Assembly: GCA_021769425.1 (NCBI GenBank)
Contig: JAETSX010000011.1
Span: forward strand, 1 to 64,000
DNA: 64,000 nt
Origin: Eubacterium sp.
Lineage (GTDB): Bacteria; Bacillota; Clostridia; Lachnospirales; Lachnospiraceae
Reading direction: 5' to 3'
Every line of letters starts with the position of its first letter. The first letter of the stretch is position 1. Positions 26,060 through 34,341 of the stretch are shown here, in pieces. The notes under the pieces were generated by a model, which was given only the letters and a program-made list of their open reading frames with translations, did not search any database and was not told where the DNA came from. The translations under genes and the position numbers were made by a program.

Positions 26060-26929
26060 TTATTTTAAACATATAAACGCTCCCAGATTTCCTCGCTTTC
26101 CATGGCTTGCCCGGTGGGAAAACAGCAGCTTATGGTTGCAGCAGGTGCATAAACTTGTAACTGCCAGATGTTCCTGTCTTACGCCGGCTTCTAATAGAAC
26201 AATTTCATTGGCCCGCCACAGATCCAGCTGATATTTTCCATTGCCTTTATCCTGCAAAAGTTCATTTTCATGCCCGGGAAATTCCCGCTGAAATTCTGCT
26301 GCCACATCTTCGCTGATTTCATAACAGCTCTGGCAAATAGAGGGTCCGACGGCACAGAGTACGTCCTCCGGCTCTGTCTGAAATTCCCTTTTCATGGCAA
26401 GGAGCGTTTCTCTTCCCATGCGTCTTACCGTCCCCCGCCAGCCGGAATGGGACAATCCGACAGCACGGCGCTTGGGATCTACAAAATAAAGTGGCACACA
26501 GTCTGCATAAAAAGCAGACAGCGCCAGCCCCGGTTCATTCGTAATCAGGCCGTCTATATCGGAATAATCCCGTTTTCTGACAAGCCCCTTCCCGGCGTCT
26601 TTTCTGCCCACACGTCTCACATTGGCGGTGTGAGTCTGATCCGTGAACACAAAGTTCTCATAATCTGTTCCAAGGGCAAGGGACACCCGGCGGAAATTCT
26701 CTTTTACCGCTTCCCTGTCATCTCCTCTGGTAAAACTTAGATTCAGGCTCTCAAAACATCCCTGGCTCACTCCTCCCATTCTGGTGGTAAAACAGTGCTT
26801 CACTATCCCTGTTTCCTCTAACATGGGAAAATACAGATAAGGAAAGTCCCTGCCCTCTGCTTTCACCCGCCGAAGTTCCGGCATTTGTACGCCGGTTTTT
26901 GTTTGAAATTCTATAGTGGTATCTTCCAT
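26060..26929 (-). CDS. pgeF: Laccase-domain purine nucleoside phosphorylase/deaminase (YfiH/PgeF)
   Basis: 289 residues of the multicopper-oxidase-like DUF152 family, now known as a cytosolic enzyme acting on adenosine and related purine nucleosides. Zinc ligands and conserved blocks are present: TRMGGVSQGCFESLNLSF, TDQTHTANV, FYADCVPLYF, GLSHSGWRGTV, AVGPSICQSCYEI and a C-terminal CTCCNHKLLFSHRAS. The start at 26929 has GGAG five bases upstream. A longer reading to 27019 would run into the dispersed repeat at 26996-27079 and is not supported. Confidence 0.93.
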   Translation of the reverse strand: MEDTTIEFQTKTGVQMPELRRVKAEGRDFPYLYFPMLEETGIVKHCFTTRMGGVSQGCFESLNLSFTRGDDREAVKENFRRVSLALGTDYENFVFTDQTHTANVRRVGRKDAGKGLVRKRDYSDIDGLITNEPGLALSAFYADCVPLYFVDPKRRAVGLSHSGWRGTVRRMGRETLLAMKREFQTEPEDVLCAVGPSICQSCYEISEDVAAEFQREFPGHENELLQDKGNGKYQLDLWRANEIVLLEAGVRQEHLAVTSLCTCCNHKLLFSHRASHGKRGNLGAFICLK

Positions 26930-26995
26930 TTCCGCTCCTTTCAGTTCGGACTGCAGTAGGCGGCTGCAAAACATATACTTCCCGCAATTATACCC

Positions 26996-27079
26996 GTGAG
27001 CAAAATGATTTGCCAACAAGTTTTCACTATTTCAAAAAGAGCCGCAAATCATTTGGCAAATAAGTATTCTCTTGAGTAT
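26996..27079 (-). repeat. 84 bp dispersed intergenic repeat, copy 2
   Basis: The reverse complement matches copy 1 (3068-3151) along its whole length, starting ATACTCAAGAG and ending GCTCAC. The inverted arms GATTTGCC and GGCAAATC are kept. It lies in the promoter region of pgeF, between it and yraN. Confidence 0.75.
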
Positions 27080-27114
27080 AACAAAATTTGCAATTGTCTG
27101 CAGGTTATCGGTTA

Positions 27115-27483
27115 TTACTCCTGAAAGGAAAATGCATCCTCCACATGGATGATTTCTTCTCCCAGAATTCCGATTATATCAAAACGGCAGGGCGTATATT
27201 CCCCGTATCCAAAGCGCAGACAGTAATAAACTGCCGTTTTGCAGATGCGCCGCTGTTTTCTTTTGTCCACTGCCTCTAAGGGATGGCCGCCTGTCTCATT
27301 CTTCCGGTATTTCACTTCTAGGAACACCAGGGTTCTTCCCTGCCTGGCCACCAGATCGATTTCCCCGTATCGGCTGTAAAAGTTCCTGTGTAAAATCTGA
27401 TATCCCTGCGCTTCCAGAAATTCCGCCGCCTGCTGTTCATAATCCATTCCCCGGCGGCGGTTCTGGTTCCCTGTTTTTGCCAA
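27115..27483 (-). CDS. YraN family (UPF0102) putative endonuclease
   Basis: 122 residues with the restriction-endonuclease-like core of YraN: the N-terminal GMDYEQQAAEFLEAQGYQIL then HRNFYSRYGEIDLVARQGRT with the E-I-D catalytic motif and LVFLEVKYRKNE. The C-terminus has KRKQRRICKTAVYYC. The exact function is unknown, with DNA processing proposed. It follows the usual Firmicutes neighbourhood with rnhB and the FlhB-like gene. Confidence 0.93.
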   Translation of the reverse strand: MAKTGNQNRRRGMDYEQQAAEFLEAQGYQILHRNFYSRYGEIDLVARQGRTLVFLEVKYRKNETGGHPLEAVDKRKQRRICKTAVYYCLRFGYGEYTPCRFDIIGILGEEIIHVEDAFSFQE

Positions 27484-27517
27484 TATAATACTCCTCTTTC
27501 CCTCTCTTCTATATATA

Positions 27518-27819
27518 TTACTCCGGCGGTTAAATATCGCAGTTTTTACTTGTCTAAATTTCCATCTGCCACGTTGTGCCCGATAAAGCGGGACAGACCC
27601 TCATCAATCGTTGTAACTCTCGCTACAACTCATTCTTCCGCCTTGCAGATGAAAATTTATCCTATATATTTGGCGATTAAAAACTGCCAAATATATAAAC
27701 CTCCGGGGGATGCGCACTCGCACGAATATGTATATGCCGTAAAGCGGCCGTGCTCGGCGCAGATGGCGATAATGCCATCTATATACGTAAAATTCTGCGA
27801 TATTTAACTGCCGGCGTAA
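27518..27819. mobile_element. MITE-like element with 25 bp terminal inverted repeats
   Basis: The left end (27518-27542) reads TTACTCCGGCGGTTAAATAT plus CGCAG. The right end (27795-27819) is its reverse complement with two differences (23 of 25 match). The 302 bp interior has three hairpins: GTTGTA/TACAAC near 27610-27630, TATATTTGGC/GCCAAATATA at about 27664-27697, and AGATGGC/GCCATCT near 27760-27785. No gene is credible inside. Relatives occur at 59144-59253 (interior) and 60094-60160 (end plus hairpin). It fills most of the gap between yraN and the FlhB-like gene. Confidence 0.7.
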
Positions 27820-27891
27820 AACATATCAGCCTGCGACTTCACTGTTACGGAATCTTCCCATTCTAAGCCGCCTGCGGCGAGAAGCAGATTT

Positions 27892-28230
27892 CTATTTCAG
27901 TTTTTCCCGCATTCGTTCCATGTCATCCACAAATACCAGAATTTCCGCCACCACCTCATACAGTTCCGGCGGTATCATGTCTCCGATTTCCAGCTTGGAA
28001 AGGGTCTTTGCCAGTTTATCATCCCGGTAAAAGGGAATATTCTCTTCCTTCGCCTTTTCAATAATCTTCTCTGCCAGGTGTCCCTTTCCGGTTGCGATAA
28101 TTTTCGGCGCAGTCTCCCCTGGATTGTATGCGATGGCCACAGCCATTTTCTGCTTCTGTCCCTTCAGGGTCTCCATGGTTACCAGTTCCTGTGTATTCTT
28201 ATATCTTGTTTCTGCCATAGATTTCTTCAT
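27892..28230 (-). CDS. FlhB C-terminal-domain-like protein (YlqH/FhlB type)
   Basis: 112 residues resembling the cytosolic C-terminal domain of flagellar export protein FlhB: MAVAIAYNPGETAPKIIATG, then KAKEENIPFYRDDKLAKTLS and GDMIPPELYEVVAEILVFV. The autocleavage motif NPTH is here NPGE, so self-cleavage is not expected. It pairs with the FliK-like gene upstream, a conserved Firmicutes pair near rnhB. Starts at 28230 and 28218 are both possible. Its role is uncertain; no flagellar genes are seen in the window. Confidence 0.85.
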   Translation of the reverse strand: MKKSMAETRYKNTQELVTMETLKGQKQKMAVAIAYNPGETAPKIIATGKGHLAEKIIEKAKEENIPFYRDDKLAKTLSKLEIGDMIPPELYEVVAEILVFVDDMERMREKLK

Positions 28231-28320
28231 GCCCCCTGTGTTGCGGTTATGCAGGCGCGTGAATGGGAACCGCCGTCTTCGACGATGGATTTCTTCACGC
28301 TTCCTGGGTTACTGTTATGC
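28217..28320. repeat. Partial tandem duplication around the FlhB-like start
   Basis: A 36-base block at 28217-28252 is repeated at 28285-28320 with about 80 percent identity (shared: GATTTCTTCA, CCTG.GTT, GTTATGC). The block contains the start and first codons of the FlhB-like gene and the end of the FliK-like gene, so the 3' end of the latter may have been replaced by the duplication. Confidence 0.5.
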
Positions 28321-30324
28321 TTTTACATCAAAGGAATATCGGTGAAGTTTTCCGGCCGGTTTCTCCTGTTCCAGAAAATCCTGCACAGAATTCTTCTTAA
28401 GTTTCCGGTTTTCCACATGAACTTCGCAGCTATATCCCTTCTCTTTCAAACGCTCCGCCAATTGCCCAGTAAAATTGCCGATTAAGCGAAAAGACAAATG
28501 ATCCTCCAGATAAAAGTCCGTCTGCACAGAAGAACCATGCATTTTTACATAGATATCGGTGGAACCCAAATGTTCCAAGTCCAGATGCAGCAAAGCGGAC
28601 AAATCCCCTTTTTTATCCCTGAGATTTTTCTTATTGGTATACACATACAAATCACTGTGGGCATTCTGCTGCTGCAGCTTCAGCGGGAGCTGTACATAAG
28701 TGTAAACCTGGTTCAATTGATTCATAAACTCCAGATTGCCCTGCACAGCCTGGATAGTTCTGGCAAGGGCCGTTCCCTCTTTTCCCGCCTGGGAAAGCGC
28801 CTGCTGCAGCTCTGACATCTGCCTGGTCAAACGCTGGTACAGTTCCTTCACCGCTCCCTCTTCTTTTAATTGCTCCGGCCTAAGCATCCACTGCTCAGTC
28901 ATCGCCTGCTTCATCAGTCCCTTAAATTCCTTGGAAGTAAACAGTTTTTTCACATCATTTCCATTCAGATTCCCGCTATTTTCCAAAGATTTCATAATCT
29001 GCTGCAGCATCTCTCCTGCAGAAAGGCTGGTATTTAACTGTCCCTGGGGCAAAAGCTGCTCATTTCCTGCCGCTCCTGGAAACCCTTTCAGCATATTAGC
29101 CAGGTTTCCCTGCTGCTCCCTGCTTAAAACTGCATCTATCGGACTCTGCTGGGACTGACCTCCGACGGCAGCCGCCTCCGGATTCTGCTGAGACGGATTA
29201 GAAACTGTCTGGCTCTGTCCGGCGTTTCCTTCCTGCAATGGCTGATTCCGAACTGACTGGGCGGACTGCTCTCCGGTTGTGGCTGCCTTCCCGGATTGCC
29301 CGCCATCTTGAACCGCATCCGCAGATTGCCCGCCGTCTTGGGCTGCCTGCATAAGTTCCCCATTCTGGACTCCGTTTTGATTTACCGCTTCCCCATTCTG
29401 TAAAAGCTGGTTCTGCAGCCCCGGGGCTTCCTGAGTTCCGTTTAAAATGGCCTGGGCGCCATTAGGGCTTCCCGCTTCGCCGTTCTGCAAAATCTGTCCG
29501 GGCTGCCCTTCGCCCTTCTGATTTACCGCTTCATTATTTTGAACTTCCCCAGCTTTTTGCCCTCCCAGAAGAATTCCAAGAAGCTGCCGCTGCAGCCCCA
29601 ATAACTGCCCCGTTTCCGGGCTCTGGCCGCTTTCCGCCGCCGGATTTCCCAGTGTAAAATTCTCGGAAAAAACTGTATTCTGGCCAATTCCTTCTTTCCC
29701 GAACAATTGTTCCGGAAGGTTGGCAATCCCCTCCATCAGCTCCAGCATCTGGGGCAAAACCGCCTGCTGGCCGTTCTGATAATTCTGAAACTGATTCAGG
29801 GAATTCTCCGTAATGGCAATTCCCAGCTTCTGCATCTGCACCAGAATCTGCATATTTGCCTCCGGAAAGCTGGCCGCTGCCCGGGCCATCTGCATCAGGC
29901 TGTTTTTATCAATGGGAAGCTGTTCCATCATCATCTCATTGACCATGGACAGATTCCGGGGCGTTACCTTTAATCCCGCCGCCTCCAACGCTTTCATCAA
30001 TGTGGGGTTCTGCGCGCTTTCCAAGGTAACCGGGCGGATGGAAATCTGATCCCCCGTATTTGCCTTCACCTCAAACAGCATGGGCTGGCCCTTTTCCAGG
30101 CTCACCCCTGCCTCCATCCTGGCTGATATGGTTCTGCCGTCGCTTAATCCCAATGTTACCTGGCCGTTCTTTATGTCTGTTACCATTCCTTCAAAAACTT
30201 TTCCCGGCATCAGCTCTTGAGCCTGAGCTGCAGGCCTTGCCGCAATTGTCTCTTTTACGCTGCCCAAAGTCTGCGTATTTGACGCCGTATTGGTTTGATA
30301 CTGTAAAATGCCTCCTAACGACAT
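28315..30324 (-). CDS. Large FliK-like protein with Gln/Gly-rich centre
   Basis: 669 residues, soluble. The N-terminal region (about 30-100) has VFEGMVTDIKNGQVTLGLSD, an OB-like fold seen in this family. The centre (about 230-420) is low-complexity and rich in Gln, Gly, Asn and Ala with imperfect repeats (QNGEAVNQNG, DGGQSADAVQ). The C-terminal domain (about 520-669: SALLHLDLEHLGSTDIYVKM, LSFRLIGNFTGQLAERLKEK) resembles the C-terminal domain of flagellar hook-length protein FliK. The partner gene encodes an FlhB-like domain, the known interaction partner of FliK. The function outside flagella is unknown. Confidence 0.75.
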   Translation of the reverse strand: MSLGGILQYQTNTASNTQTLGSVKETIAARPAAQAQELMPGKVFEGMVTDIKNGQVTLGLSDGRTISARMEAGVSLEKGQPMLFEVKANTGDQISIRPVTLESAQNPTLMKALEAAGLKVTPRNLSMVNEMMMEQLPIDKNSLMQMARAAASFPEANMQILVQMQKLGIAITENSLNQFQNYQNGQQAVLPQMLELMEGIANLPEQLFGKEGIGQNTVFSENFTLGNPAAESGQSPETGQLLGLQRQLLGILLGGQKAGEVQNNEAVNQKGEGQPGQILQNGEAGSPNGAQAILNGTQEAPGLQNQLLQNGEAVNQNGVQNGELMQAAQDGGQSADAVQDGGQSGKAATTGEQSAQSVRNQPLQEGNAGQSQTVSNPSQQNPEAAAVGGQSQQSPIDAVLSREQQGNLANMLKGFPGAAGNEQLLPQGQLNTSLSAGEMLQQIMKSLENSGNLNGNDVKKLFTSKEFKGLMKQAMTEQWMLRPEQLKEEGAVKELYQRLTRQMSELQQALSQAGKEGTALARTIQAVQGNLEFMNQLNQVYTYVQLPLKLQQQNAHSDLYVYTNKKNLRDKKGDLSALLHLDLEHLGSTDIYVKMHGSSVQTDFYLEDHLSFRLIGNFTGQLAERLKEKGYSCEVHVENRKLKKNSVQDFLEQEKPAGKLHRYSFDVKA

Positions 30325-30341
30325 ATTTCATCACGCCTTCC

Positions 30342-31097
30342 TTATTTTATAAACGTTCTTCGGTGGATCGGAGAGGGACCGTGCACCCGTATCGCCTCCA
30401 TATGCTCCTTTGTGCCGTAGCCTTTGTTTTTTGCAAACCCGTATTCCGGCATAATTTTATCATATTCCGCCATCAGTCTGTCCCTGGTGACTTTTGCAAG
30501 GATGCTTGCCGCACCGATGGAAATACTTTTTGCATCCCCTTTAATAATAGGAACCTGGGGAATGGATATCTGCGGAATCGTCACCGCGTCATTTAATAAT
30601 ATATCGGGCGTCAGAGACAAATTTTGAATAGCCTCACGCATTGCCTCATAGGTTGCCTGCAGAATATTGATTTCATCAATCCGCTGGGGACTGGCCATCC
30701 CAATCCCGGCTGCCAGAGCCTCTTTCATAATCACATCATACAATTCCTCCCTCTTCTTCTCACTGAGTTTCTTGGAATCATTGATATACAAAATACTGCA
30801 GTCTTTGGGCAGTATCACTGCGCCGGCAACCACCGGCCCTGCCAGCGGACCCCTTCCTGCTTCATCAATTCCGCACACCAGGCCCGCGCTTTCATATTGT
30901 CTTTCGTACTCCTTTAATTTCCAAATCCGCTGTCTCTCTTTTTCCAGAGCTTCTATGCGGTTTCTCGCCTGCTGTACCAGTTTCCGGACGCCGGCCCTCT
31001 CGTCTTCTTCATATTTGGATATAAAAGAAGGCAGCATCGTCTCCTCTGCCGCCTGTAATTCTTCTTTCATCAAACTGATTTTCTTTCGTTCCTCCAC
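30342..31097 (-). CDS. rnhB: Ribonuclease HII
   Basis: 251 residues; removes RNA from RNA-DNA hybrids and misincorporated ribonucleotides. The catalytic motif CGIDEAGRGPLAGPVVAGAV has the Asp-Glu pair, and further conserved parts are NDSKKLSEKKRE, ILNDAVTIPQ and IGAASILAKVTRDRLM with KNKGYGTKEHMEAI. The first 75 residues are a charged helical extension often seen in Clostridia. It follows lepB by 11 bases on the same strand. Confidence 0.97.
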   Translation of the reverse strand: MEERKKISLMKEELQAAEETMLPSFISKYEEDERAGVRKLVQQARNRIEALEKERQRIWKLKEYERQYESAGLVCGIDEAGRGPLAGPVVAGAVILPKDCSILYINDSKKLSEKKREELYDVIMKEALAAGIGMASPQRIDEINILQATYEAMREAIQNLSLTPDILLNDAVTIPQISIPQVPIIKGDAKSISIGAASILAKVTRDRLMAEYDKIMPEYGFAKNKGYGTKEHMEAIRVHGPSPIHRRTFIK

Positions 31098-31108
31098 TTG
31101 ATTCTCCT

Positions 31109-31741
31109 CTACTGATGTTTGATAAACCCAATACTGTCAAAGGGATAAATCCGAAGCCAGGCCCTGCCGATAATGTCTTTTCCGTGCACCACACCCACTC
31201 TGGGGTCTCTGCTGTCGGAACTTGCATTCCGGTTATCGCCCAGCACGAAATATTCATCCTCTCCCAATTCGATGGGCTCTGCCGCCTGTCCCTGATCCAG
31301 CATCACTTCTCTGCCGTAGGATTCCTCTAACACCTGGCCGTCGATAAAAATACTGCCTGCCTCGTCAATCTGCACTGTTTCTCCCGGAAGTCCGATAATC
31401 CTCTTAATATAGTAGGTATCCTCTTCATGCTGAAAGGGAAATACTATGATATCAAATCGTTCCGGTGCATGGAACCGGTAGCTGATTTTATCCACAATCA
31501 GATTATCCCCGTCACTGAGTGTATATTCCATAGAAGTTCCGCTTACCTGGGTTCTCTGTCCTACATAGTGTATCACCAGATAGGTGGCCAGAAACACAAT
31601 GGCTATATACAGAATAAAACTGACTGTCTCTTTCATTACGCCTGATTTTCCTTCTGAAGAGCCCTTCTTTCTTTCCCGCTTCTCTTCCATGTTATTGTCA
31701 TCTTCCCTTTTACTCATATCTATAATTTCTCTTCCCGCCAT
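31109..31741 (-). CDS. lepB: Signal peptidase I (first copy)
   Basis: 210 residues. The N-terminal cytoplasmic charged segment is followed by one TM helix (about 35-57), then the catalytic domain with Ser in SGTSMEYTL and Lys in YYIKRIIGLPGETVQI. DNRNASSDSRDPRVGVV is the conserved end box. It cleaves signal peptides of exported proteins outside the membrane. A second signal peptidase gene lies 1.2 kb upstream, separated by rbgA. Confidence 0.96.
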   Translation of the reverse strand: MAGREIIDMSKREDDNNMEEKRERKKGSSEGKSGVMKETVSFILYIAIVFLATYLVIHYVGQRTQVSGTSMEYTLSDGDNLIVDKISYRFHAPERFDIIVFPFQHEEDTYYIKRIIGLPGETVQIDEAGSIFIDGQVLEESYGREVMLDQGQAAEPIELGEDEYFVLGDNRNASSDSRDPRVGVVHGKDIIGRAWLRIYPFDSIGFIKHQ

Positions 31742-31767
31742 CCGCTAAAATTTATAATATTCCGCTG

Positions 31768-32029
31768 ATTCCGGCATCTGCCAAAATGCACATGCTTCTT
31801 ATAATTCCGATATCTGCCGGAATCCTCATGCTTCTTATGAGCCCGGCATCTGCCGGAATCCTCATGCTTCTTATAATTCCGATACCTGCCGGAATCCTCA
31901 TGCTTCTTATAATTCCGATATCTGCCGGAATCCTCATGCTTCTTACGATTCCGGCATCTGCCGGAATGCGCATGCTTCTTATGAACCCGGCATCTGCCGG
32001 AATCCTCATGCTTCTTATAAGCCCGGCAA
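31768..32029. repeat. Minisatellite: seven 36 bp units
   Basis: A 36 bp unit (on the plus strand GCCGGAATCCTCATGCTTCT plus TATAATTCCGATATCT) repeats seven times with few changes between rbgA and lepB. Because 36 is a multiple of three, both strands stay open; on the minus strand it reads as repeats of IRSMRIPADIGI. There is no ribosome site or start suited to a gene, so I treat it as a non-coding tandem repeat. Confidence 0.85.
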
Positions 32030-32063
32030 TCCGCAGAATTCTTACTGTTTCCACACTGTTATT

Positions 32064-32915
32064 TTACCGCTGCTCTTCTGGAAATTCAAGAGTTATTTTC
32101 CCCAATCGCCCGCTGCGGAATTCATCCAGCGTTAAAGCGGCCGCTTTGCTGTAATCCAGTTCGCTTCCTTTTTTCACACAGTTTCTGTTCTCTGCAATCT
32201 GCATTAAAATGTCCGGCGGTTCGGCTTCCTCTGCCACATCATACCGCTCTGCTAAAATTCCGGGATAATTTTCTTTCAGAATCTTAATTAATTCTAAGGA
32301 AAGCTCGTCGATGTTCAATATCTCATCCTTAATGGAACCAATCAAAGCCAGATACAGCCCCACTCGCTGATCCTCGAACTTGGGCCACAAGATTCCCGGC
32401 GTATCCAGAAGCTCCACGTTCTTATTGAGCCGAATCCACTGTTTTCCCTTGGTTACGCCCGGCTTATTTCCGGTTTTCGTACAGGCTTTTCCTGCAAAAG
32501 TATTGATAAACGTAGACTTTCCCACATTGGGAATTCCAACCACCATCGCCCGTACCGGACGGTTCTTAATGCCCCGCTTCCTATCCCGTTCCATTTTCTC
32601 CCGGCAGGCTTCCATAATCACATCATTGATGCCTTTCATTCCTGACCTGGTTCTGGCGTCTAATTTCACCACAAAATATCCCTTATTCCGGAAGAAATCA
32701 GACCAGCGCCGGGTCTGATTCTCACTGGCCAGATCTGCCTTATTCATCAAAATCAGCCTTGCTTTCTGCCGCCCCAGCTCGTCAATATCAGGATTGCGGC
32801 TGCTTAAGGGAATTCTGGCGTCCACCAGTTCAATTACCAAATCTATCAACTTCATATCTTCCTGCATCTGACGTTTGGCTTTCGTCATATGCCCGGGATA
32901 CCACTGAAAATTCAT
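32064..32915 (-). CDS. rbgA: Ribosome biogenesis GTPase (YlqF/RbgA)
   Basis: 283 residues; helps late assembly of the 50S subunit. It is a circularly permuted GTPase: the order is G4 (LMNKADL), G1 (GIPNVGKST), G2/G3 (DTPG). The start WYPGHMTKAKRQM and the C-terminal helical RNA-binding part (about 180-283) are typical. It lies in the conserved group with rplS, lepB and rnhB. Confidence 0.97.
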   Translation of the reverse strand: MNFQWYPGHMTKAKRQMQEDMKLIDLVIELVDARIPLSSRNPDIDELGRQKARLILMNKADLASENQTRRWSDFFRNKGYFVVKLDARTRSGMKGINDVIMEACREKMERDRKRGIKNRPVRAMVVGIPNVGKSTFINTFAGKACTKTGNKPGVTKGKQWIRLNKNVELLDTPGILWPKFEDQRVGLYLALIGSIKDEILNIDELSLELIKILKENYPGILAERYDVAEEAEPPDILMQIAENRNCVKKGSELDYSKAAALTLDEFRSGRLGKITLEFPEEQR

Positions 32916-32925
32916 CTTTTCTCCT

Positions 32926-33507
32926 TTATTTTAACAATCCAAACCGGTTCCAGGGATACACAATGCACCATGCCTTCCCTACAATATATTCCTTTTTTAC
33001 ATTGCCGATGCTGGCGTACCGGCTGTCTTCGCTGTTATTGCGGTTGTCCCCCAATACAAAATATTCATCTTCCCCTACCACAATCTCCTCTTCCGCCAGC
33101 AGCGGATTCTCAATGGCAGAAACTTCTATTTTCTCCTCAAAAGGTTCTCCATTGATATAGATAATGCCGTCCTTGATCTGTACCCGGTCTCCCGGCAGGC
33201 CGATGACGCGCTTGATATAATAATGGGACTTTTCATTTCCGTTGGGCAAAAAAACAATCAGATCGTTCTGGCCCGGGCCGAACAGCTTGCAGCTTATGCG
33301 GTTTACCAGAATCTTTTCCCCGTTCTCTAAGGTAGGCGACATGGAAGGCCCAACCACAGTAACGCGAAAGCCCACAGACAGTACAAAAAGCATTGCCAGC
33401 GCAATCGTCAAAAGAATCTCTCCAATCCAGACAATCACTTCCTGCACCAGCCCGGTATTTACTTTTTTCTTTTTCCGATTAAAATTCAATCCCGATGTTC
33501 TTCTCAT
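32926..33507 (-). CDS. lepB: Signal peptidase I (second copy)
   Basis: 193 residues, one TM helix (about 25-48), catalytic Ser in GPSMSPTLENGE, Lys in YYIKRVIGLPGDRVQI and the conserved DNRNNSEDSRYASIGNV. It is clearly a paralogue of the protein at 31109-31741, with different N-termini. Two signal peptidases in one conserved ribosomal neighbourhood is common in Lachnospiraceae. Confidence 0.96.
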   Translation of the reverse strand: MRRTSGLNFNRKKKKVNTGLVQEVIVWIGEILLTIALAMLFVLSVGFRVTVVGPSMSPTLENGEKILVNRISCKLFGPGQNDLIVFLPNGNEKSHYYIKRVIGLPGDRVQIKDGIIYINGEPFEEKIEVSAIENPLLAEEEIVVGEDEYFVLGDNRNNSEDSRYASIGNVKKEYIVGKAWCIVYPWNRFGLLK

Positions 33508-33658
33508 AGTTTTCTCTATTCAACGGCCCTTTCTGCCAGTTTTCGGACCTGCATGTATACAAAGCAAGGGACAACTACCATCGTATTTGTCCCTTGCTTC
33601 CTTCCTGCGAAAACCTGCTCTAAAGCTGTCCTCATACAGGTACCTGCTTCTGCATGAA

Positions 33659-34012
33659 TTATTTCATCAGTTCTTTTACCTTAGCTCTCTTACCTACGCG
33701 TCCTCTCAGGTAATTCAGCTTCGCACGTCTTACTTTACCGCGGCGAACCACCTCAATCTTCTCTACATTGGGAGAATGCAGCGGCCATGTCTTCTCTACG
33801 CCGATGCCGTTGGAAAACTTTCTTACAGTAAAAGTCTCTCTGTTGCTTCCGCCCTGTCTCTTTAATACAATTCCTTCAAAAACCTGAATTCTCTCACGGT
33901 TTCCTTCTTTAATCTTACCATAAACTTTCACGGTATCGCCCACACGGAATTCGTCCACTTCTGCCTTTAACTGTTCCTGTTCAATGCTTCTGATAATATC
34001 TGTTGCGTTCAT
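33659..34012 (-). CDS. rplS: 50S ribosomal protein L19
   Basis: 117 residues, normal length. It matches L19 throughout: [60 protein letters not shown] and [19 protein letters not shown] lies a few bases upstream of the ATG. It has its own promoter (34091-34119) and a leader of about 75 bases, where an L19-type autoregulatory leader would be expected. Confidence 0.98.
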   Translation of the reverse strand: MNATDIIRSIEQEQLKAEVDEFRVGDTVKVYGKIKEGNRERIQVFEGIVLKRQGGSNRETFTVRKFSNGIGVEKTWPLHSPNVEKIEVVRRGKVRRAKLNYLRGRVGKRAKVKELMK

Positions 34013-34090
34013 TTGTGACCTCCTGATTCATTTAGATGTTCTTAATACACTTCGTAACAGAGGACCATCATTTTCTTCTCACAGATTTGT

Positions 34091-34119
34091 ATTATAGCAC
34101 AGCCCCAAAGGAAATGCAA
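34091..34119 (-). promoter_or_regulatory. Promoter of rplS
   Basis: Minus strand: TTGCAT, 17 bases, TATAAT, with the extended TGC just before the -10. It lies between the MITE-like element at 34148-34341 and rplS, so rplS does not rely on read-through from trmD across the element. Confidence 0.75.
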
Positions 34120-34147
34120 GAAATTTTTACTTCTCTCCGGCCGAAAC

Positions 34148-34341
34148 GTAACAGTTCAGCCTTCGTCTTCACTGTTACGGAATCTGCCCATTCCAAATGC
34201 CTACGTTCCACTCCGGTCGGCGCTGGACAAACGTCCCCGGACATTTAGCGCCCTGCAGCGAGGGGCAGAGTCCCTTCTGGCCGAATTTACGCGTTCTTAC
34301 GGGCTTTGCAGCCAGTGCAAAGTCCTGGGCTGAACTGTTAC
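34148..34341. mobile_element. Short element with perfect 14 bp terminal inverted repeats
   Basis: GTAACAGTTCAGCC at 34148-34161 and its exact reverse complement at 34328-34341 bound a GC-rich 194 bp stretch without a gene. The left side also forms a small hairpin (GTAACAGT/ACTGTTAC). The right end contains the stop codon of trmD. A 43-base piece (CAGCCTTCGTCTTCACTGTT, ACGGAATCTGCCCATTC) recurs at about 27826-27868, and part of it at 53885-53906. Confidence 0.6.

Noticed and set aside
26930-27019. Longer start of the laccase-domain protein
   Set aside because: It would run into the dispersed 84 bp repeat; ATG 26929 has its own ribosome site.
27550-27807. 85-codon ORF sharing a peptide pattern with an ORF at 58816-59232
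   Set aside because: The shared peptide comes from the dispersed structured repeat; covariation is in hairpins, not codons.
31768-32029. CRISPR array
   Set aside because: Units are contiguous and nearly identical without unique spacers, and no cas genes are present.
31752-32054. Open frames of about 100 codons on both strands with 12-residue repeats
   Set aside because: Product of the 36 bp minisatellite; both strands are open, with no ribosome site and no non-repeat coding part.
33940-34090. L19 leader regulatory RNA in front of rplS
   Set aside because: A leader of suitable length exists, but I could not draw the family's conserved structure with confidence.
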